The notes under the pieces are model-generated. The model worked only from the letters and a program-made list of their open reading frames with translations. It was not told the origin of the DNA and ran no database searches. Of a stretch of DNA of 64,000 nt, positions 9,272 through 21,899 are shown piece after piece. Made by a program: the position numbers and the translations under genes. Every line of letters starts with the position of its first letter. Position 1 is the stretch's first letter. The DNA is from Atlantibacter sp. RC6 (GTDB lineage: Bacteria > Pseudomonadota > Gammaproteobacteria > Enterobacterales > Enterobacteriaceae), in contig NZ_JACHZE010000002.1 in NCBI RefSeq assembly GCF_014193285.1, positions 434,001 to 498,000 of the forward strand, given 5' to 3'.

Positions 9272-10003
9272 TTAGCCTCGTTGGCGCACCGCTTCAAACA
9301 GGCATATGCCCGTCGCCACCGATACATTCAAGGATGACACGCTGCCCGCCATAGGAATACTGATCAGCTCGTCGCAGTGCTCGCGGGTCAAGCGGCGCAT
9401 ACCCTCGCCTTCCGCGCCCATCACCAACGCCAGGGGGCCGGTCATTTTGCTCTGGTAAACGGTGTGGTCCGCTTCGCCAGCAGTGCCGACAATCCAGACA
9501 TTCTCTTCCTGAAGTAGACGCATGGTCCGCGCCAGGTTGGTAACGCGAATCAACGGCACGCTTTCCGCTGCGCCGCAAGCCACTTTTTTAGCGGTGGCGT
9601 TGAGTTGCGCGGAACGGTCTTTCGGTACGATAACCGCATGAACGCCCGCCGCGTCGGCGCTGCGCAGGCACGCGCCCAGGTTATGGGGGTCGGTCACGCC
9701 GTCGAGGATCAACAGGAATGGCGATTCAAACTGGGCCAGCAGATCCGGCAGATCGTTTTCCTGATACTGACGCCCTGGTTTTACCCGCGCGATAATGCCC
9801 TGATGGACCGCGCCATCGCTTTTTTCATCCAGGAACTGGCGGTTCGCCACCTGAATCACCACGCCCTGGGCTTCCAGCGCGTGCAGTAAAGGCAGCAGCC
9901 GCTTATCTTCGCGGCCTTTCAGCACAAAGACTTCCTGAAAGCGCTCAGGCGCACGTTCCAGTAAAGCCTGAACCGCGTGGATGCCGTAAATCATTTCACT
10001 CAT
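9272..10003 (-). CDS. rlmB: 23S rRNA (guanosine-2251-2'-O)-methyltransferase RlmB
   Basis: 243 residues, the normal length. This SpoU-family (SPOUT) enzyme methylates the 2'-O of G2251 in the peptidyl-transferase P loop of 23S rRNA, using S-adenosylmethionine. The N-terminal substrate domain ([17 protein letters not shown]) is followed by the trefoil-knot motifs [33 protein letters not shown] and [19 protein letters not shown]. It is the last gene of the nsrR-rnr-rlmB unit, with a terminator just downstream. Confidence 0.98.
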   Translation of the reverse strand: MSEMIYGIHAVQALLERAPERFQEVFVLKGREDKRLLPLLHALEAQGVVIQVANRQFLDEKSDGAVHQGIIARVKPGRQYQENDLPDLLAQFESPFLLILDGVTDPHNLGACLRSADAAGVHAVIVPKDRSAQLNATAKKVACGAAESVPLIRVTNLARTMRLLQEENVWIVGTAGEADHTVYQSKMTGPLALVMGAEGEGMRRLTREHCDELISIPMAGSVSSLNVSVATGICLFEAVRQRG

Positions 10004-10051
10004 GAAAAGTACTCATTTAAGGCGCAGGTGCGCCTGGTTTAATACGTTGCC

Positions 10052-10080
10052 GCTGGCCTTATCGCAACAATAAGGCCAGC
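10052..10080. repeat. Intercistronic hairpin between rnr and rlmB
   Basis: A perfect 11-base inverted repeat (10052-10062 against 10070-10080, arm GCTGGCCTTAT) encloses a seven-base loop. There is no T run, so it looks less like a terminator than like a REP-type or mRNA-stabilising hairpin in the 83 bases between the two genes. Confidence 0.6.
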
Positions 10081-10086
10081 CGGGGG

Positions 10087-12531
10087 TTACGCGTCGTGGG
10101 TTTTCTTTTTCGCCGCCCGTTTAGCTTTAGTGGCTGCCGCGATTTTTTGGGTCTTCGCCGACGGTTTTTTCACTTTCTTGTCGGACTGCTCTTTTTTGGC
10201 TTTTGGCTTGCGCTTTTCGCCACGGAATTCGCTATCCGGCTCGAAGTTGGTCCGCTTACCCGCCTGACGGCGTTTGCCGGAGGGTTTCGCCGCGCCGCCC
10301 TTGCGGGCTTTTTCACGCGCCGTTTTACCGACGTTGCGCGGGCCGCGCTCGCTGGAGATCAGCGAGAAGTCGATCTTACGCTCGTCCATGTTGACCGCTT
10401 CTACTTTGACTTCCACACGGTCGCCCAGGCGGTAGGTTTGCCCGCCGGACTCGCCGATCAAACGCTGGCCCACCTGGTCGAAGCGGTAGTAGTCGTTATC
10501 CAGGGAAGAAACGTGCACCAGGCCGTCGATAAACAGATCGTTGAGGCGCACAAAGAAGCCGAAGCCGGTGACGCTGGCGATAACGCCAGAGAATATCTGT
10601 CCCACCTGATCCTGCATAAAGTCGCACTTCAGCCAGTCTGCGACTTCACGGGTGGCTTCATCGGCGCGGCGTTCGGTCATAGAGCAGTGCTGCCCCAGTT
10701 GCAGCATCGCCTCCATCGAATAGTGCCAGCCGCCGGTCGGCGTGCTGTTGCCAACATGCCCTTCCTGCTTCGCCAGCAGATATTTGATCGCGCGGTGCAG
10801 CGACAGGTCCGGATAACGACGGATCGGCGAGGTAAAGTGCGCATAGGACTGTAACGCCAGGCCAAAGTGACCGCGGTTTTCCGGATCGTAGATCGCCTGT
10901 TTCATTGAGCGCAGCAGCATGGTTTGCAGCATCTCGTGGTCCGGACGATCGGCGATAGACTCCAGCAGCTCAGCGTAATCGCGCGGCTCGGGTTTATCGC
11001 GGCCTGGCAGTTCCAGGCCGAGTTCGGCCAGTACCGAGCGGAACGAGGTGATGGCGTCAGTGCTCGGACGGTCGTGAATACGGAACAGCGCTGGCTCCTG
11101 GTTTTTCTCAACGAAACGCGCCGCCGAGATATTCGCCAGGATCATGCACTCTTCAATCAGTTTATGGGCGTCGTTGCGCTGGGTTTGCTCAATGCGTTCA
11201 ATACGGCGCTCGGCGTTAAAAATAAACTTCGCCTCTTCGCTTTCGAACGAGATGCCGCCGCGCTCGCTGCGGGCAACGTCCAGCGCTTTATACAGGTTAT
11301 GCAGCTCTTCGATATGCTTAACCAGCGGCTGATACTGCTCGCGCAGATCCTGGTCGCCCTGCAAAATATGCCAGACCTTGGTGTAAGTCAGGCGCGCATG
11401 GGAGCGCATCACCGCTTCATAGAATTTGTAGCCGGTCAGCTTGCCGCTGGCGGAAACGGTCATCTCGCAAACCATACACAGGCGGTTAACCTGAGGATTA
11501 AGCGAGCAGAGGCCGTTGGACAGCACTTCCGGCAGCATCGGCACCACCTGCGACGGGAAATAGACCGAGGTGCCGCGATTGTGCGCTTCGGTATCCAGCG
11601 CGGTTTGCGGGCGCACGTAATAGCTCACATCGGCAATCGCAACCCACAGACGCCAGCCGCCGCCGCGTTTTTTCTCGCAGAAAACCGCATCGTCAAAGTC
11701 GCGGGCGTCTTCGCCATCAATGGTGACCAGCGGCAGATCGCGTAAATCCACGCGTCCGGCGATGGCCTCTTCCGGCACCTCTTCGGTTAATCCGGCGACC
11801 TCTTTTTCAACTGCTTTCGGCCAGACGTAGGGGATTTCATGGGTACGCAGCGCCATATCGACAGCCATGCCGGTGCCCATGTTATCGCCCAGCACTTCGA
11901 CGATTTTACCAATCGCTTTGGTGCGGCGGGTCGGACGCTGAGTCAGCTCCACCACTACCACAAAGCCCATGCGCGCGCCCATGATCTCTTCCGGCGGGAT
12001 CAGGATATCAAAGCTTAAGCGGCTGTCGTCCGGCACCACAAAGCCAACGCCCGCATCGGTAAAGTAGCGCCCGACGATCTGGCCGGTCTTGGGTACCAGC
12101 ACGCGGACGATACGCGCTTCGCGGCGGCCTTTACGGTCCGCGCCCAGCGGCTGCGCCAGCACCTGATCGCCATGAATGCAGGTTTTCATCTGTTCAGACG
12201 ACAGATACAGGTCATCTTTGCGGCCTTCCACGCGCAGGAAACCGTAGCCATCGCGATGGCCAATAACGGTGCCTTTTAACAGGTCCAGACGCTCCGGCAA
12301 GGCGTAGCACTGGCGGCGGGTGAAGACCAACTGTCCGTCGCGCTCCATGGCGCGCAGGCGGCGGCGCAGGGCTTCCTGCTGCTCTTCGCCTTCAATATTG
12401 AGCTCGATCGCCAACTCTTCCCGGCTGGCGGGCTTTTCGCGTTTGGTTAAGTGATCGAGGATAAATTCCCGGCTCGGGATAGGATTGGTGTACTTCTCTG
12501 CTTCTCGTTCCTGAAAAGGATCTTGTGACAT
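10087..12531 (-). CDS. rnr: Ribonuclease R
   Basis: 814 residues, matching E. coli RNase R (813). It is a processive 3'-to-5' exoribonuclease of the RNB family that degrades structured RNA. In order it shows an N-terminal helix-turn-helix region, cold-shock OB folds ([17 protein letters not shown]), the RNB catalytic domain with [15 protein letters not shown] (metal-binding aspartates), an S1 domain ([17 protein letters not shown]), and a long Lys/Ala-rich basic tail. It is the second gene of the nsrR-rnr-rlmB unit. Confidence 0.98.
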   Translation of the reverse strand: MSQDPFQEREAEKYTNPIPSREFILDHLTKREKPASREELAIELNIEGEEQQEALRRRLRAMERDGQLVFTRRQCYALPERLDLLKGTVIGHRDGYGFLRVEGRKDDLYLSSEQMKTCIHGDQVLAQPLGADRKGRREARIVRVLVPKTGQIVGRYFTDAGVGFVVPDDSRLSFDILIPPEEIMGARMGFVVVVELTQRPTRRTKAIGKIVEVLGDNMGTGMAVDMALRTHEIPYVWPKAVEKEVAGLTEEVPEEAIAGRVDLRDLPLVTIDGEDARDFDDAVFCEKKRGGGWRLWVAIADVSYYVRPQTALDTEAHNRGTSVYFPSQVVPMLPEVLSNGLCSLNPQVNRLCMVCEMTVSASGKLTGYKFYEAVMRSHARLTYTKVWHILQGDQDLREQYQPLVKHIEELHNLYKALDVARSERGGISFESEEAKFIFNAERRIERIEQTQRNDAHKLIEECMILANISAARFVEKNQEPALFRIHDRPSTDAITSFRSVLAELGLELPGRDKPEPRDYAELLESIADRPDHEMLQTMLLRSMKQAIYDPENRGHFGLALQSYAHFTSPIRRYPDLSLHRAIKYLLAKQEGHVGNSTPTGGWHYSMEAMLQLGQHCSMTERRADEATREVADWLKCDFMQDQVGQIFSGVIASVTGFGFFVRLNDLFIDGLVHVSSLDNDYYRFDQVGQRLIGESGGQTYRLGDRVEVKVEAVNMDERKIDFSLISSERGPRNVGKTAREKARKGGAAKPSGKRRQAGKRTNFEPDSEFRGEKRKPKAKKEQSDKKVKKPSAKTQKIAAATKAKRAAKKKTHDA

Positions 12532-12641
12532 TTCGATTCCTCCGTTGTCATCTCTGGTGGAAATCCTCAGGGGTTCAGGCTATGCGATCCCGCGCTGCGC
12601 TGAATGGTGCGCAAAAAAGCCTGATGTCCGTAAGGTTTTGT

Positions 12642-13067
12642 TTATTCCACCAGCAGTAATTTATACAGCGGCGTATTCTCTTCAACTAAGTCGGCAAGCG
12701 TGTAGTTATCAAGCTCAGTCAGAAAACTCTTCACCGCTTTGGATAGCGCCTGTTTTAAACGACAGGCGGGGGTGATATGGCAAAATTCGCTGCTACAGTT
12801 AACCAGCGAGAGCGGTTCCAGCTCGCGAACCACGTCACCGATGCGGATTAAGGATGCAGGTCTGCCTAAACGGATGCCGCCATTTTTCCCGCGTACAGCC
12901 GTGACATAACCCGCGCGACTCAGTTGGTTGATAATTTTAACCATATGATTACGGGAGACGCCATAAACCTCAGTCACTTCGGAAATGCTCGTCATACGTC
13001 CTTCCGGCAATGACGCCATATAAATCAAAGCACGTAATCCGTAATCGGTAAAACTCGTTAACTGCAC
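12642..13067 (-). CDS. nsrR: NsrR, nitric-oxide-sensing Rrf2 repressor
   Basis: 141 residues, the usual length. It is an Rrf2-family winged-helix repressor whose iron-sulfur cluster is destroyed by nitric oxide, releasing genes for NO detoxification. The start is the GTG at 13067 ([17 protein letters not shown]) with AGAGGT just upstream. The ATG at 13112 would add 15 residues with no ribosome site. Three cysteines in [13 protein letters not shown] are the expected cluster ligands. The DNA-binding helix is [17 protein letters not shown]. Confidence 0.97.
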   Translation of the reverse strand: MQLTSFTDYGLRALIYMASLPEGRMTSISEVTEVYGVSRNHMVKIINQLSRAGYVTAVRGKNGGIRLGRPASLIRIGDVVRELEPLSLVNCSSEFCHITPACRLKQALSKAVKSFLTELDNYTLADLVEENTPLYKLLLVE

Positions 13068-13185
13068 ATCAACCTCTGAATAAGGGGGGAACGCGATTTG
13101 CCTGAGGGGCATAAAGTGATGATAAACCAGCCAGCGTATATGCGGCTAATTTATTTAAATAAGGTTGGGGGAAAAACGGAAAAAA

Positions 13186-13214
13186 CAAGAAAGGGGCGTT
13201 CAAACGCCCCTTTT
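13186..13214 (-). terminator. Terminator after purA
   Basis: On the minus strand AAGGGGCGTT pairs with AACGCCCCTT around a short loop, followed by TCTTG and a run of T. It lies directly after the purA stop and before nsrR. Confidence 0.85.
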
Positions 13215-13219
13215 CATCA

Positions 13220-14521
<1,302 letters not shown>

Positions 14522-14524
14522 TCA

Positions 14525-14540
14525 AAATCACCGTTTGCTT
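14525..14540 (-). promoter_or_regulatory. Probable PurR operator in the purA leader
   Basis: Read on the minus strand, AAGCAAACGGTGATTT ends six bases before the purA ATG. It matches the left half and centre of the PurR consensus (ACGCAAACGTTTTCGT type), especially GCAAACGGT, and E. coli purA is a known PurR target with an operator in this position. The right half is poor. Confidence 0.5.
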
Positions 14541-14620
14541 AAAAATGGATTCTACCATCGGTTTTGTGGATGATCAGCCCTTTTTGTATTCAAAATTCAT
14601 CGAATTTGACCAAAATTCGT

Positions 14621-14818
14621 TCAGCCAATCGTTTTCCTCAACATGTAGTAGATAACGCAGCCGGCAACCACTAGACCGCCGCCAAAGCGACGTAAAATCG
14701 TTTCAGGCAGTTGTGTCATACTTAACACCATTCGCCGCCACAGACGCGGAAATAACATCGGCCCGAGGCCTTCCAGCACCAGAACCAGCGCCAGTGCTAA
14801 CCAAATCGTTGAGTTCAT
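14621..14818 (-). CDS. yjeT: YjeT, DUF2065 small inner-membrane protein
   Basis: 65 residues with two hydrophobic helices (about 4-22 and 45-60) separated by an Arg-rich loop, FPRLWRRMVLSMTQLPETIL, typical of DUF2065/YjeT. It lies between hflC and purA as in E. coli. A terminator between hflC and this gene suggests it depends mainly on its own transcript or read-through. The function is unknown. Confidence 0.93.
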   Translation of the reverse strand: MNSTIWLALALVLVLEGLGPMLFPRLWRRMVLSMTQLPETILRRFGGGLVVAGCVIYYMLRKTIG

Positions 14819-14832
14819 TATTTGTCTGTCCG

Positions 14833-14863
14833 ATAAAAAAAGAGCCGGTATTCACCGGCTCTT
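14833..14863 (-). terminator. Terminator between hflC and yjeT
   Basis: On the minus strand AGAGCCGGT (from 14862) pairs with ACCGGCTCT (to 14841) around a four-base loop, followed by seven T. It ends the hfq-hflX-hflK-hflC transcript. Confidence 0.88.
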
Positions 14864-14882
14864 CATCAGGAATGCGCGTAGT

Positions 14883-15887
14883 TTAGCGCGTGCTGTTGGC
14901 TGGCGTCTTCATATAACGGAAGAAGTCGCTATCCGGGCTCAGCACCATCACGTCCTGGTTGGAGTTGAAGCTTTTTTCATAAGCGCGCAGGCTACGGATG
15001 AACGCATAGAAATCGGGATCCTGGCTGAATGCGTCGGCAAACAGTTTCGCCGCTTCAGCATCGCCTTCACCGCGCAGAATGCGCGCCTGACGCTCAGATT
15101 CCGCCAGAGTACGGGTCACTTCATAATCCGCTGCGGCGCGTAGTTTCTCCGCTTCTTCCTGGCCTTGCGAACGGTGGCGACGCGCGACCGCTTCACGTTC
15201 CGCACGCATACGGTTGAAGATAGCTTCAGACACTTCAGTCGGCAGGTTGATCTGCTTGATCCGCACATCCACCACTTCGATACCCAGCGCAGCCATACTG
15301 TTCGGGTTGACCACCGGCACTTTGCCGTTGGTTTCCGCCGCGACACGCTCCGCCGCTTTGGCAATCGCATCATCCGCCGCCGGGGTGGAGACTTCATCTT
15401 CGGTGCCCGCAGAGCCGGAGTTCAAGGCATCACGCACTTCCAGGGTCAAACGACCACGAGAATCGGTCACGATGTCTTTCACATCCAGACGACCAATTTC
15501 CGAACGCAGACGGTCCGAGAACTTACGTTTTAGCAGCACTTCCGCCTGAGAAACATCACCGCCGCCTGTCGCCAGGTAGTAACGGCTAAAGTCGCTGATA
15601 CGCCATTTGATATAGGAGTCGACGATCAGGTCTTTTTTCTCTTTGGTGACGAAGCGATCCGCCTGGTTATCCATGGTCTGGATACGCGCATCAAGGGTTT
15701 TCACCGATTCGATAAACGGGATTTTGAAATGCAGGCCAGGCTCAAAGACCACCGGCTTGTTTTCATCATCACGCAACACTTTACCGAAACGCAGCGTAAT
15801 TCCACGCTCACCTTCTTTCACCACGAATACCGAGGTGTAGAGCACCACCAGCACGATGATGATGACTGCAATCACTGACTTACGCAT
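14883..15887 (-). CDS. hflC: HflC, SPFH-domain regulator of FtsH
   Basis: 334 residues. One N-terminal membrane anchor (about 4-21, VIAVIIIVLVVLYTSVFVV) is followed by the SPFH/prohibitin domain (KEGERGITLRFGKVL) and a long helical region. With HflK it forms the large periplasmic cage around the FtsH protease that controls membrane protein and lambda CII turnover. It starts two bases after the hflK stop. The 334-residue length is normal. Confidence 0.98.
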   Translation of the reverse strand: MRKSVIAVIIIVLVVLYTSVFVVKEGERGITLRFGKVLRDDENKPVVFEPGLHFKIPFIESVKTLDARIQTMDNQADRFVTKEKKDLIVDSYIKWRISDFSRYYLATGGGDVSQAEVLLKRKFSDRLRSEIGRLDVKDIVTDSRGRLTLEVRDALNSGSAGTEDEVSTPAADDAIAKAAERVAAETNGKVPVVNPNSMAALGIEVVDVRIKQINLPTEVSEAIFNRMRAEREAVARRHRSQGQEEAEKLRAAADYEVTRTLAESERQARILRGEGDAEAAKLFADAFSQDPDFYAFIRSLRAYEKSFNSNQDVMVLSPDSDFFRYMKTPANSTR

Positions 15888-15889
15888 TG

Positions 15890-17143
15890 TTATTCACTCC
15901 CTTCGCGCTGGTAATCGTTACGCTGCGCATTCGCACGGCGCTGATCCATGATGTCGCCAGCGCTGGATGAGGCAGGCCGGTTAGCGCCGCTGTTGCTGGA
16001 TGAGGACGCAGGCGGCAGGCGCAGTAAGGAATCCGCGCCACTGCTATCGCTCTTTGACGCCGGGGCATTATTGCCTTTCAGCATCTGATCCAGCGGCAGC
16101 ACCATCAGGTTTCCGCCCTTGTCATTGACCAGCACTTTACGGGTGTGGCTAAGGACTTTTTCCATGGTCTCGATATACAGACGCTCGCGGGTGATTTCCG
16201 GCGCGGCTTTATATTCCGGGAGGATTTTCGCAAAGCGCGCCACTTCACCCTGGGCTTCCAGGATAGTCTGGGTCTTATAGGCGCGGGCATCTTCGATGAT
16301 GCGCTGCGCAGAACCGTTCGCACGCGGCTGCACTTCGTTGGTGTAGGCTTCCGCCTCACGGATGTATTGCTGTTCGTTTTCACGTGCGGCAATCGCATCG
16401 TCAAACGCGGCTTTCACTTCTTCCGGCGGACGAGCGGCCTGGAAGTTGACGTCCAGCAGCGTGATACCCATGTTGTAAGGACGAATCGTCTCTTCCAGTT
16501 CGCGCTGGGTATCGCTACGAATCACGGTACGGCCTTCCGTCAGGATGCGGTCCATGGTGTATTTGCCGATCACGCCGCGCAGGGCGCTGTCGGTGGCCTG
16601 GCGCAGACTGTCGTCGGCGCTGGTCACGCTAAACAGATAACGTTCGGGATCGGTGACGCGGTACTGCACGTTCATCTCAACGCGCACCACGTTTTCATCA
16701 GAGGTCAGCATGACGCCGGACGCCGCGAGTTCACGCACCGATTCAACGTTGACAGGCTGGACGCTATCGATAAATGTCGGCTTCCAGTTCAGGCCCGGTT
16801 CAACCAGGTGACTGAATTTGCCGAAACGCGTCACAACGCCGCGCTCCGCTTCTTTGATGGTATAGAATCCGCTGGCGGCCCAAATGATCACCGCTGCTGC
16901 GGCGACAATCACCACTACACGGCCACCGATGGGGTTACGGGGGCCCTGGGTTGAACTTCCACCGCTTCTACCACCACCGAATCCACCCAGCTTTTTGCTG
17001 AGTTTACGGAAGATATCATCCAGATCGGGCGGCCCCTGATCGCGACCGCCTTTATTTCCATTTCCCCCAGAGTCGCCGCCAGGCTTGCTGCTTCCCCACG
17101 GGTCGCGGTCCTGTCCGTTATTACCGGGCTGATTCCACGCCAT
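15890..17143 (-). CDS. hflK: HflK, SPFH-domain regulator of FtsH
   Basis: 417 residues. A Gly/Asn/Pro-rich cytoplasmic N-terminus (about 1-70) precedes a single membrane helix (about 75-95, VVVIVAAAAVIIWAASGFY) and the SPFH domain (KEAERGVVTRFGKFSHLVEP). The C-terminal tail is Ser/Asn-rich. It partners HflC in the FtsH-HflKC complex. It is separated from hflX by 192 bases that hold no gene, only a short GC hairpin near 17299-17309 without a T run. Confidence 0.98.
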   Translation of the reverse strand: MAWNQPGNNGQDRDPWGSSKPGGDSGGNGNKGGRDQGPPDLDDIFRKLSKKLGGFGGGRSGGSSTQGPRNPIGGRVVVIVAAAAVIIWAASGFYTIKEAERGVVTRFGKFSHLVEPGLNWKPTFIDSVQPVNVESVRELAASGVMLTSDENVVRVEMNVQYRVTDPERYLFSVTSADDSLRQATDSALRGVIGKYTMDRILTEGRTVIRSDTQRELEETIRPYNMGITLLDVNFQAARPPEEVKAAFDDAIAARENEQQYIREAEAYTNEVQPRANGSAQRIIEDARAYKTQTILEAQGEVARFAKILPEYKAAPEITRERLYIETMEKVLSHTRKVLVNDKGGNLMVLPLDQMLKGNNAPASKSDSSGADSLLRLPPASSSSNSGANRPASSSAGDIMDQRRANAQRNDYQREGSE

Positions 17144-17335
17144 GTTTGTGCTCCATATTTGTTATGCGGTGATATACCTGTCCTGCTCCGCACTGTCTCT
17201 TTATTGCTGTCTTCACGTTTCCCACCGCATCGCGCTTAATGCCGCCGGGAAGTTGCTCCGTTCGCGCTACGAGACAACCCAGACTATTTCAGGTACCCCC
17301 CAAAGGGGAAAATTCTTCAGGCAACCTCAGACCGG

Positions 17336-18616
17336 TTAAACAACATAGTCAACCAGAGTCGGTTCTTGTTTACAGAGGCGGCGCCAGTCAACGATGGGCA
17401 TACGTACTTCCAGCCCCACACTGCCATCCTCCTCCATCCACTCTTTTTCTATCGCCTGAAGCTGGTAAAACCGGCTCCGCAGTCGCCCTGCCTCTGGAGG
17501 CAAACGCAACGTGTGCTGCGCTATCTCTCCCGACAAACGCTCCGTCAGAGCCTGGAAAAGCAGTGGTACGCCGTCACCGGTCTGGGCAGAAAGCCAAACC
17601 CGTATCGGCCTGTTTTCATCATCACGATCGATACGCGGTTGGAAATCATCCAGCATATCGATTTTGTTCATCACCAGCAGGGCCGGGATCTCGTCGGCCT
17701 CGATCTCTTCGAGCACCGTATTGACGGCGTCGATGTTGTCCTGCATGCGTACATCCGCTGCGTCAATCACATGAAGCAGCAGGGTGGCCTGGCGCGTTTC
17801 CTGCAACGTGGCTTTAAACGCGGCGACCAAATCATGGGGCAGATGGCGAATGAATCCGACGGTATCCGCCAGCACGGTTTCGCCGACATCGGCCACATCA
17901 ATCCGGCGAAGCGTGGGGTCCAGCGTGGCGAACAGCTGATCAGCCGCATAAACCTGCGCTTCGGTAATCTGGTTAAACAAGGTGGATTTACCGGCGTTGG
18001 TGTAGCCCACCAGTGAAACGGTTGGTACATCCGCTTTGCTTCTCGACCGACGCCCTTGTTCACGTTGTTTTTCGACTTTCTCAAGGCGCGAGAGAATTTG
18101 CATAATCCGGTTACGCAGCAAACGACGGTCTGTTTCGAGCTGAGTTTCACCCGGCCCACGTAAGCCTATCCCGCCTTTCTGGCGCTCAAGGTGGGTCCAT
18201 CCGCGCACCAGGCGCGTCGCCAGATGCCGCAACTGGGCGAGTTCAACCTGCAGCTTCCCTTCATGGGTGCGTGCACGTTGGGCAAAAATGTCTAAAATCA
18301 AGCCGGTGCGGTCGATAACGCGACATTCGCACAGGCGCTCCAGGTTACGTTCCTGGGCGGGCGTTAATGCATGATCAAATAAAACAACTGATGCGCCCGT
18401 CGCTTTCACGGCATCAGCTATTTCGACGGCCTTACCTTCACCAACAAAATACTTTGGGTGCGGGGCTTTACGGCTACCGGTAATCACCTGTAATGCTTCG
18501 ACACCGGCGGAAGAGACCAGAGAATCAAACTCCTGGAGATCTTCCATATCTTTGTCTTGCGAAAAATAGATGTGTACCAGCACCGCCTGCTCACCGGCGT
18601 CATAACGGTCAAACAA
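17336..18616 (-). CDS. hflX: GTPase HflX, ribosome-splitting factor
   Basis: 426 residues. It is an Obg-like GTPase that binds the 50S subunit and rescues stalled ribosomes under heat stress. The N-terminal HflX domain ([33 protein letters not shown]) is followed by the G domain with G1 [14 protein letters not shown]3 [10 protein letters not shown] and G4 VMNKIDML. It is transcribed with hfq, with a partial terminator in the 74-base gap. Confidence 0.98.
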   Translation of the reverse strand: MFDRYDAGEQAVLVHIYFSQDKDMEDLQEFDSLVSSAGVEALQVITGSRKAPHPKYFVGEGKAVEIADAVKATGASVVLFDHALTPAQERNLERLCECRVIDRTGLILDIFAQRARTHEGKLQVELAQLRHLATRLVRGWTHLERQKGGIGLRGPGETQLETDRRLLRNRIMQILSRLEKVEKQREQGRRSRSKADVPTVSLVGYTNAGKSTLFNQITEAQVYAADQLFATLDPTLRRIDVADVGETVLADTVGFIRHLPHDLVAAFKATLQETRQATLLLHVIDAADVRMQDNIDAVNTVLEEIEADEIPALLVMNKIDMLDDFQPRIDRDDENRPIRVWLSAQTGDGVPLLFQALTERLSGEIAQHTLRLPPEAGRLRSRFYQLQAIEKEWMEEDGSVGLEVRMPIVDWRRLCKQEPTLVDYVV

Positions 18617-18629
18617 GCGTATAACCTCT

Positions 18630-18669
18630 CAAAAAGACCAGCGGGGAACACAGCCAGACTGGTTCCCCG
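18630..18669 (-). terminator. Terminator/attenuator between hfq and hflX
   Basis: On the minus strand CGGGGAAC (18669-18662) pairs with GTTCCCCG (18649-18642) around a 12-base loop. A T-rich tract, CTTTTT, follows after a few bases. It would reduce hflX transcription relative to hfq. Confidence 0.75.
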
Positions 18670-18690
18670 TCATGGAAACAGCCACCAACC

Positions 18691-19011
<321 letters not shown>

Positions 19012-19099
19012 TTATATGCTTGTTTTGTACTTAAGAACCCTTGGGCTCTGAAAAACTACCTAAAAAAATTCGCGCACGATACGGTTCAATTGTACACAT

Positions 19100-20050
19100 T
19101 CATTGATGGTTAGCACCAACAACCTGTAACACGTCCTGACGGGCTTTTTCAGGATTATCACTGTCTAACCAGTGAACACCTTCCCAACCCCGCAGCCAGG
19201 TCATCTGGCGTTTCGCCAACTGCCTCGTAGCGCAAATACCGCGATAAACCATGTCGTCATACGGGACTTCACCGGCCAGATAAGACCACATCTGGCGATA
19301 ACCGACACAACGAATGGAAGGCATATCCGTATGCAAATCTCCACGGGCGAAAAGCGCCCGCACTTCTGCTTCAAAACCTGAAGCCAACATCTGATGAAAA
19401 CGCTGCTCAATTCGCTGATGGAGCAGTTCACGGCTCGCCGGGGCGATGGCGAACTGGTGCACCTGGTACGGCAGAGCGTCTCCTGACGTTTGCGTCAGTT
19501 CCGTTAAAGTTTTACCCGAAATGAAAAAAACTTCCAGTGCCCGGGAAAGTCTTTGCGGATCATTTGGATGAATCCGTCTTGCCGCGACAGGGTCAATGTC
19601 CTGAAGTTCGCGATGCAAAGCGTCCCACCCCTGCTCTGCCGCCTGTTGTTCAATACGCGCCCTGATTTCTGGGTTTGCCGACGGCAGCGGGGATAACCCC
19701 TCCAGTAACGCCTTGAAGTAAAGCATGGTTCCACCCACTAACAGCGGGATACGCCCGCTGGCAGTGATCTCCGCCATCTCCTTCAGGGCATCGCGACGAA
19801 AATCCGCCGCGGAATACGCTTCAGCCGGGTCCAGAATATCCAGCAAACGGTGCGGCGCTTGCGCCAGCTCCTCTGCGGTCGGCTTCGCCGTTCCGACATC
19901 CATTTCTCGATAGATGAGGGCGGAGTCAACGCTTATCAACTCAACCGGGAGCGTTTTACGCAGATTAATTGCCAGCGCCGTTTTGCCCGAGGCCGTTGGC
20001 CCCATTAAAAAAATCGCCTTAGGCAGGCTCGCCTTACTTACTTCAGTCAT
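19100..20050 (-). CDS. miaA: tRNA dimethylallyltransferase MiaA
   Basis: 316 residues. It transfers a dimethylallyl group from DMAPP to N6 of A37 in tRNAs reading UNN codons. The P loop [15 protein letters not shown] and [18 protein letters not shown] are diagnostic; RCVGYRQMW is also typical. The start overlaps the mutL end by eight bases, indicating coupling. In E. coli this gene contains hfq promoters; I did not resolve them here. Confidence 0.98.
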   Translation of the reverse strand: MTEVSKASLPKAIFLMGPTASGKTALAINLRKTLPVELISVDSALIYREMDVGTAKPTAEELAQAPHRLLDILDPAEAYSAADFRRDALKEMAEITASGRIPLLVGGTMLYFKALLEGLSPLPSANPEIRARIEQQAAEQGWDALHRELQDIDPVAARRIHPNDPQRLSRALEVFFISGKTLTELTQTSGDALPYQVHQFAIAPASRELLHQRIEQRFHQMLASGFEAEVRALFARGDLHTDMPSIRCVGYRQMWSYLAGEVPYDDMVYRGICATRQLAKRQMTWLRGWEGVHWLDSDNPEKARQDVLQVVGANHQ

Positions 20051-21890
20051 GTTTCAGGGCATTCATCGCCGGTTGCAGATCGACAGGTTGTAATAAACCA
20101 CCAGGCGGTGACTTCACCAGATTTGGACAAAGCCGTTCCACATCCGTTAACAGCGTGATGGCCTGCGCCACGCTCCACTGTTCGTGCTCGGTCGCCAGTT
20201 GGCGGGCAAGCCAGTTGGCGAGTTGTACGGAATCGGCCTTCTCGTTTGCCGCCAGGTAGCCTATCAGTTCAGGAATCAAGATTTGTAAATTTTGTTGGCG
20301 TAAGGGTAAAGGCACGGTGCGGATCGTAACATGTTGATGATCCAGCACGGTTTGGATGCCCATTCCCTCTAATAAATCCACGGCGTTGCGCATCACCGTC
20401 TGTTCATGCGCATCCACTTTAATGCGCACCGGGATCAGCAGCGGCTGGGCGCACAGGGTCTCCGCGCCGGGCGTCAGTTGCCCCTGGCGTAGCCAGCGTT
20501 CCGCCACGGTAAGATCCAATAGCATCACGCGCTCGTCGCGTTCCAGCAGGGCGTAAGCATTGCTGATGACCGTGAGAACGCGGCCAAAGCTGTGGCTATG
20601 CCCTTCCAGCGCGGGCGGAGCAGGCTTGTGCTCCCGCGGCGTTTCTGGCGTCTCCAGCAATTTGCGGTATAGCGCACCCTGCTGTTTGCTGTAATCCGCC
20701 TGAGCATGAGGCCATGCGCCGCCTGTTGATGAACGACCGCCGCCGGAAGAGGCGCTGGCCTGACGCGGCGCGGGTGCCGATTTGTCCGGCGCCGGCTGGG
20801 AGAAATGGTTCTTGCCCGCCGCCACGCGGTTTTCCGGCTGCCAGCGCGGCGGCTCCTCTTCGGCCTGCCCCAACGGCAACGTTGGCTCCGCCTGCTGCTG
20901 TTGCAGCACGCTTAATACGCCCTGATAGATAAAATCATGCACCAGCCGCGACTGATGGAACCGCACCTCATGCTTGGCCGGATGCACATTCACATCCACC
21001 TGGTGAGGATCAATCTCCAGGTAAAGCACGTAGGCAGGCTGCTGATCGACGCCGAGCTTATCTTCACAGGCCTGGCGGATAGCGTGATTAATCAGCCGAT
21101 CGCGCATCATGCGCCCATTGACGTAGCAGTACTGGATTTCACTCAATCCGGCGCTGGCTTTCGGTTCCGCCACCCAGCCGCGCAGCGCTAAATCGCCGTG
21201 CTGCCACTCTATCATCAGCGCCTGTTCAAGGAACGCGGTGCCACAAATAGCGCCCAGGCGACGCTCTTTCGGTGCGTTAGGCTGCACGCCGCGATACTGG
21301 CGGATTAGCTTACCGTTATGGCTCAAGTTGATGGTCACATCGAAGCGCGCCAGCGCAATGCGGCGGATGATTTCGTCGATATGGTTAAATTCGGTTTTCT
21401 CGGTGCGCATAAATTTGCGCCGCGCCGGAGTGTTGTAAAACAGATCCAGCACTTCCAGGGTGGTGCCGACCGGATGCGCGGCGGGTTTCACCGTCACATC
21501 CATATCGCGCCCTTCGGCATAGGCTTGCCATGCTTCACTCTGGTCTGCGGTGCGCGAGGTCAGGGTCAGACGTGATACCGAACTGATACTGGCCAGCGCC
21601 TCGCCGCGAAACCCGAGGCTGATGATGGCTTCCAGATCGTCGAGCGAGGCAATTTTACTGGTGGCATGGCGCGCCAATGCCAGCGCCAGTTCATCCTTGT
21701 TGATGCCGCAGCCATTATCGCGGATGCGGATAAGCTTCGCGCCGCCGCGCTCAATATCGATATCAATCCGCGTCGCTCCGGCGTCAAGGCTGTTTTCCAC
21801 CAGCTCTTTGACGACGGATGCAGGGCGCTCCACCACTTCGCCCGCGGCGATCTGATTCGCAAGCTGTGGCGGCAGAACCTGAATCGGCAT
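20043..21890 (-). CDS. mutL: DNA mismatch repair protein MutL
   Basis: 615 residues, the E. coli length. The N-terminal GHKL ATPase domain shows [35 protein letters not shown] and [16 protein letters not shown] low-complexity linker (about 330-420, rich in Pro/Gly/Ser) leads to the C-terminal dimerisation domain. It links MutS mismatch recognition to MutH and UvrD. It has no endonuclease metal motif, as expected in a MutH-containing lineage. It starts nine bases after amiB. Confidence 0.99.
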   Translation of the reverse strand: MPIQVLPPQLANQIAAGEVVERPASVVKELVENSLDAGATRIDIDIERGGAKLIRIRDNGCGINKDELALALARHATSKIASLDDLEAIISLGFRGEALASISSVSRLTLTSRTADQSEAWQAYAEGRDMDVTVKPAAHPVGTTLEVLDLFYNTPARRKFMRTEKTEFNHIDEIIRRIALARFDVTINLSHNGKLIRQYRGVQPNAPKERRLGAICGTAFLEQALMIEWQHGDLALRGWVAEPKASAGLSEIQYCYVNGRMMRDRLINHAIRQACEDKLGVDQQPAYVLYLEIDPHQVDVNVHPAKHEVRFHQSRLVHDFIYQGVLSVLQQQQAEPTLPLGQAEEEPPRWQPENRVAAGKNHFSQPAPDKSAPAPRQASASSGGGRSSTGGAWPHAQADYSKQQGALYRKLLETPETPREHKPAPPALEGHSHSFGRVLTVISNAYALLERDERVMLLDLTVAERWLRQGQLTPGAETLCAQPLLIPVRIKVDAHEQTVMRNAVDLLEGMGIQTVLDHQHVTIRTVPLPLRQQNLQILIPELIGYLAANEKADSVQLANWLARQLATEHEQWSVAQAITLLTDVERLCPNLVKSPPGGLLQPVDLQPAMNALKHD

Positions 21891-21899
21891 GAATGCTCC

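Noticed and set aside
17144-17335. A small gene or terminator between hflX and hflK
   Set aside because: Open frames there are shadows without start signals, and the CCCC/GGGG hairpin has no T run.
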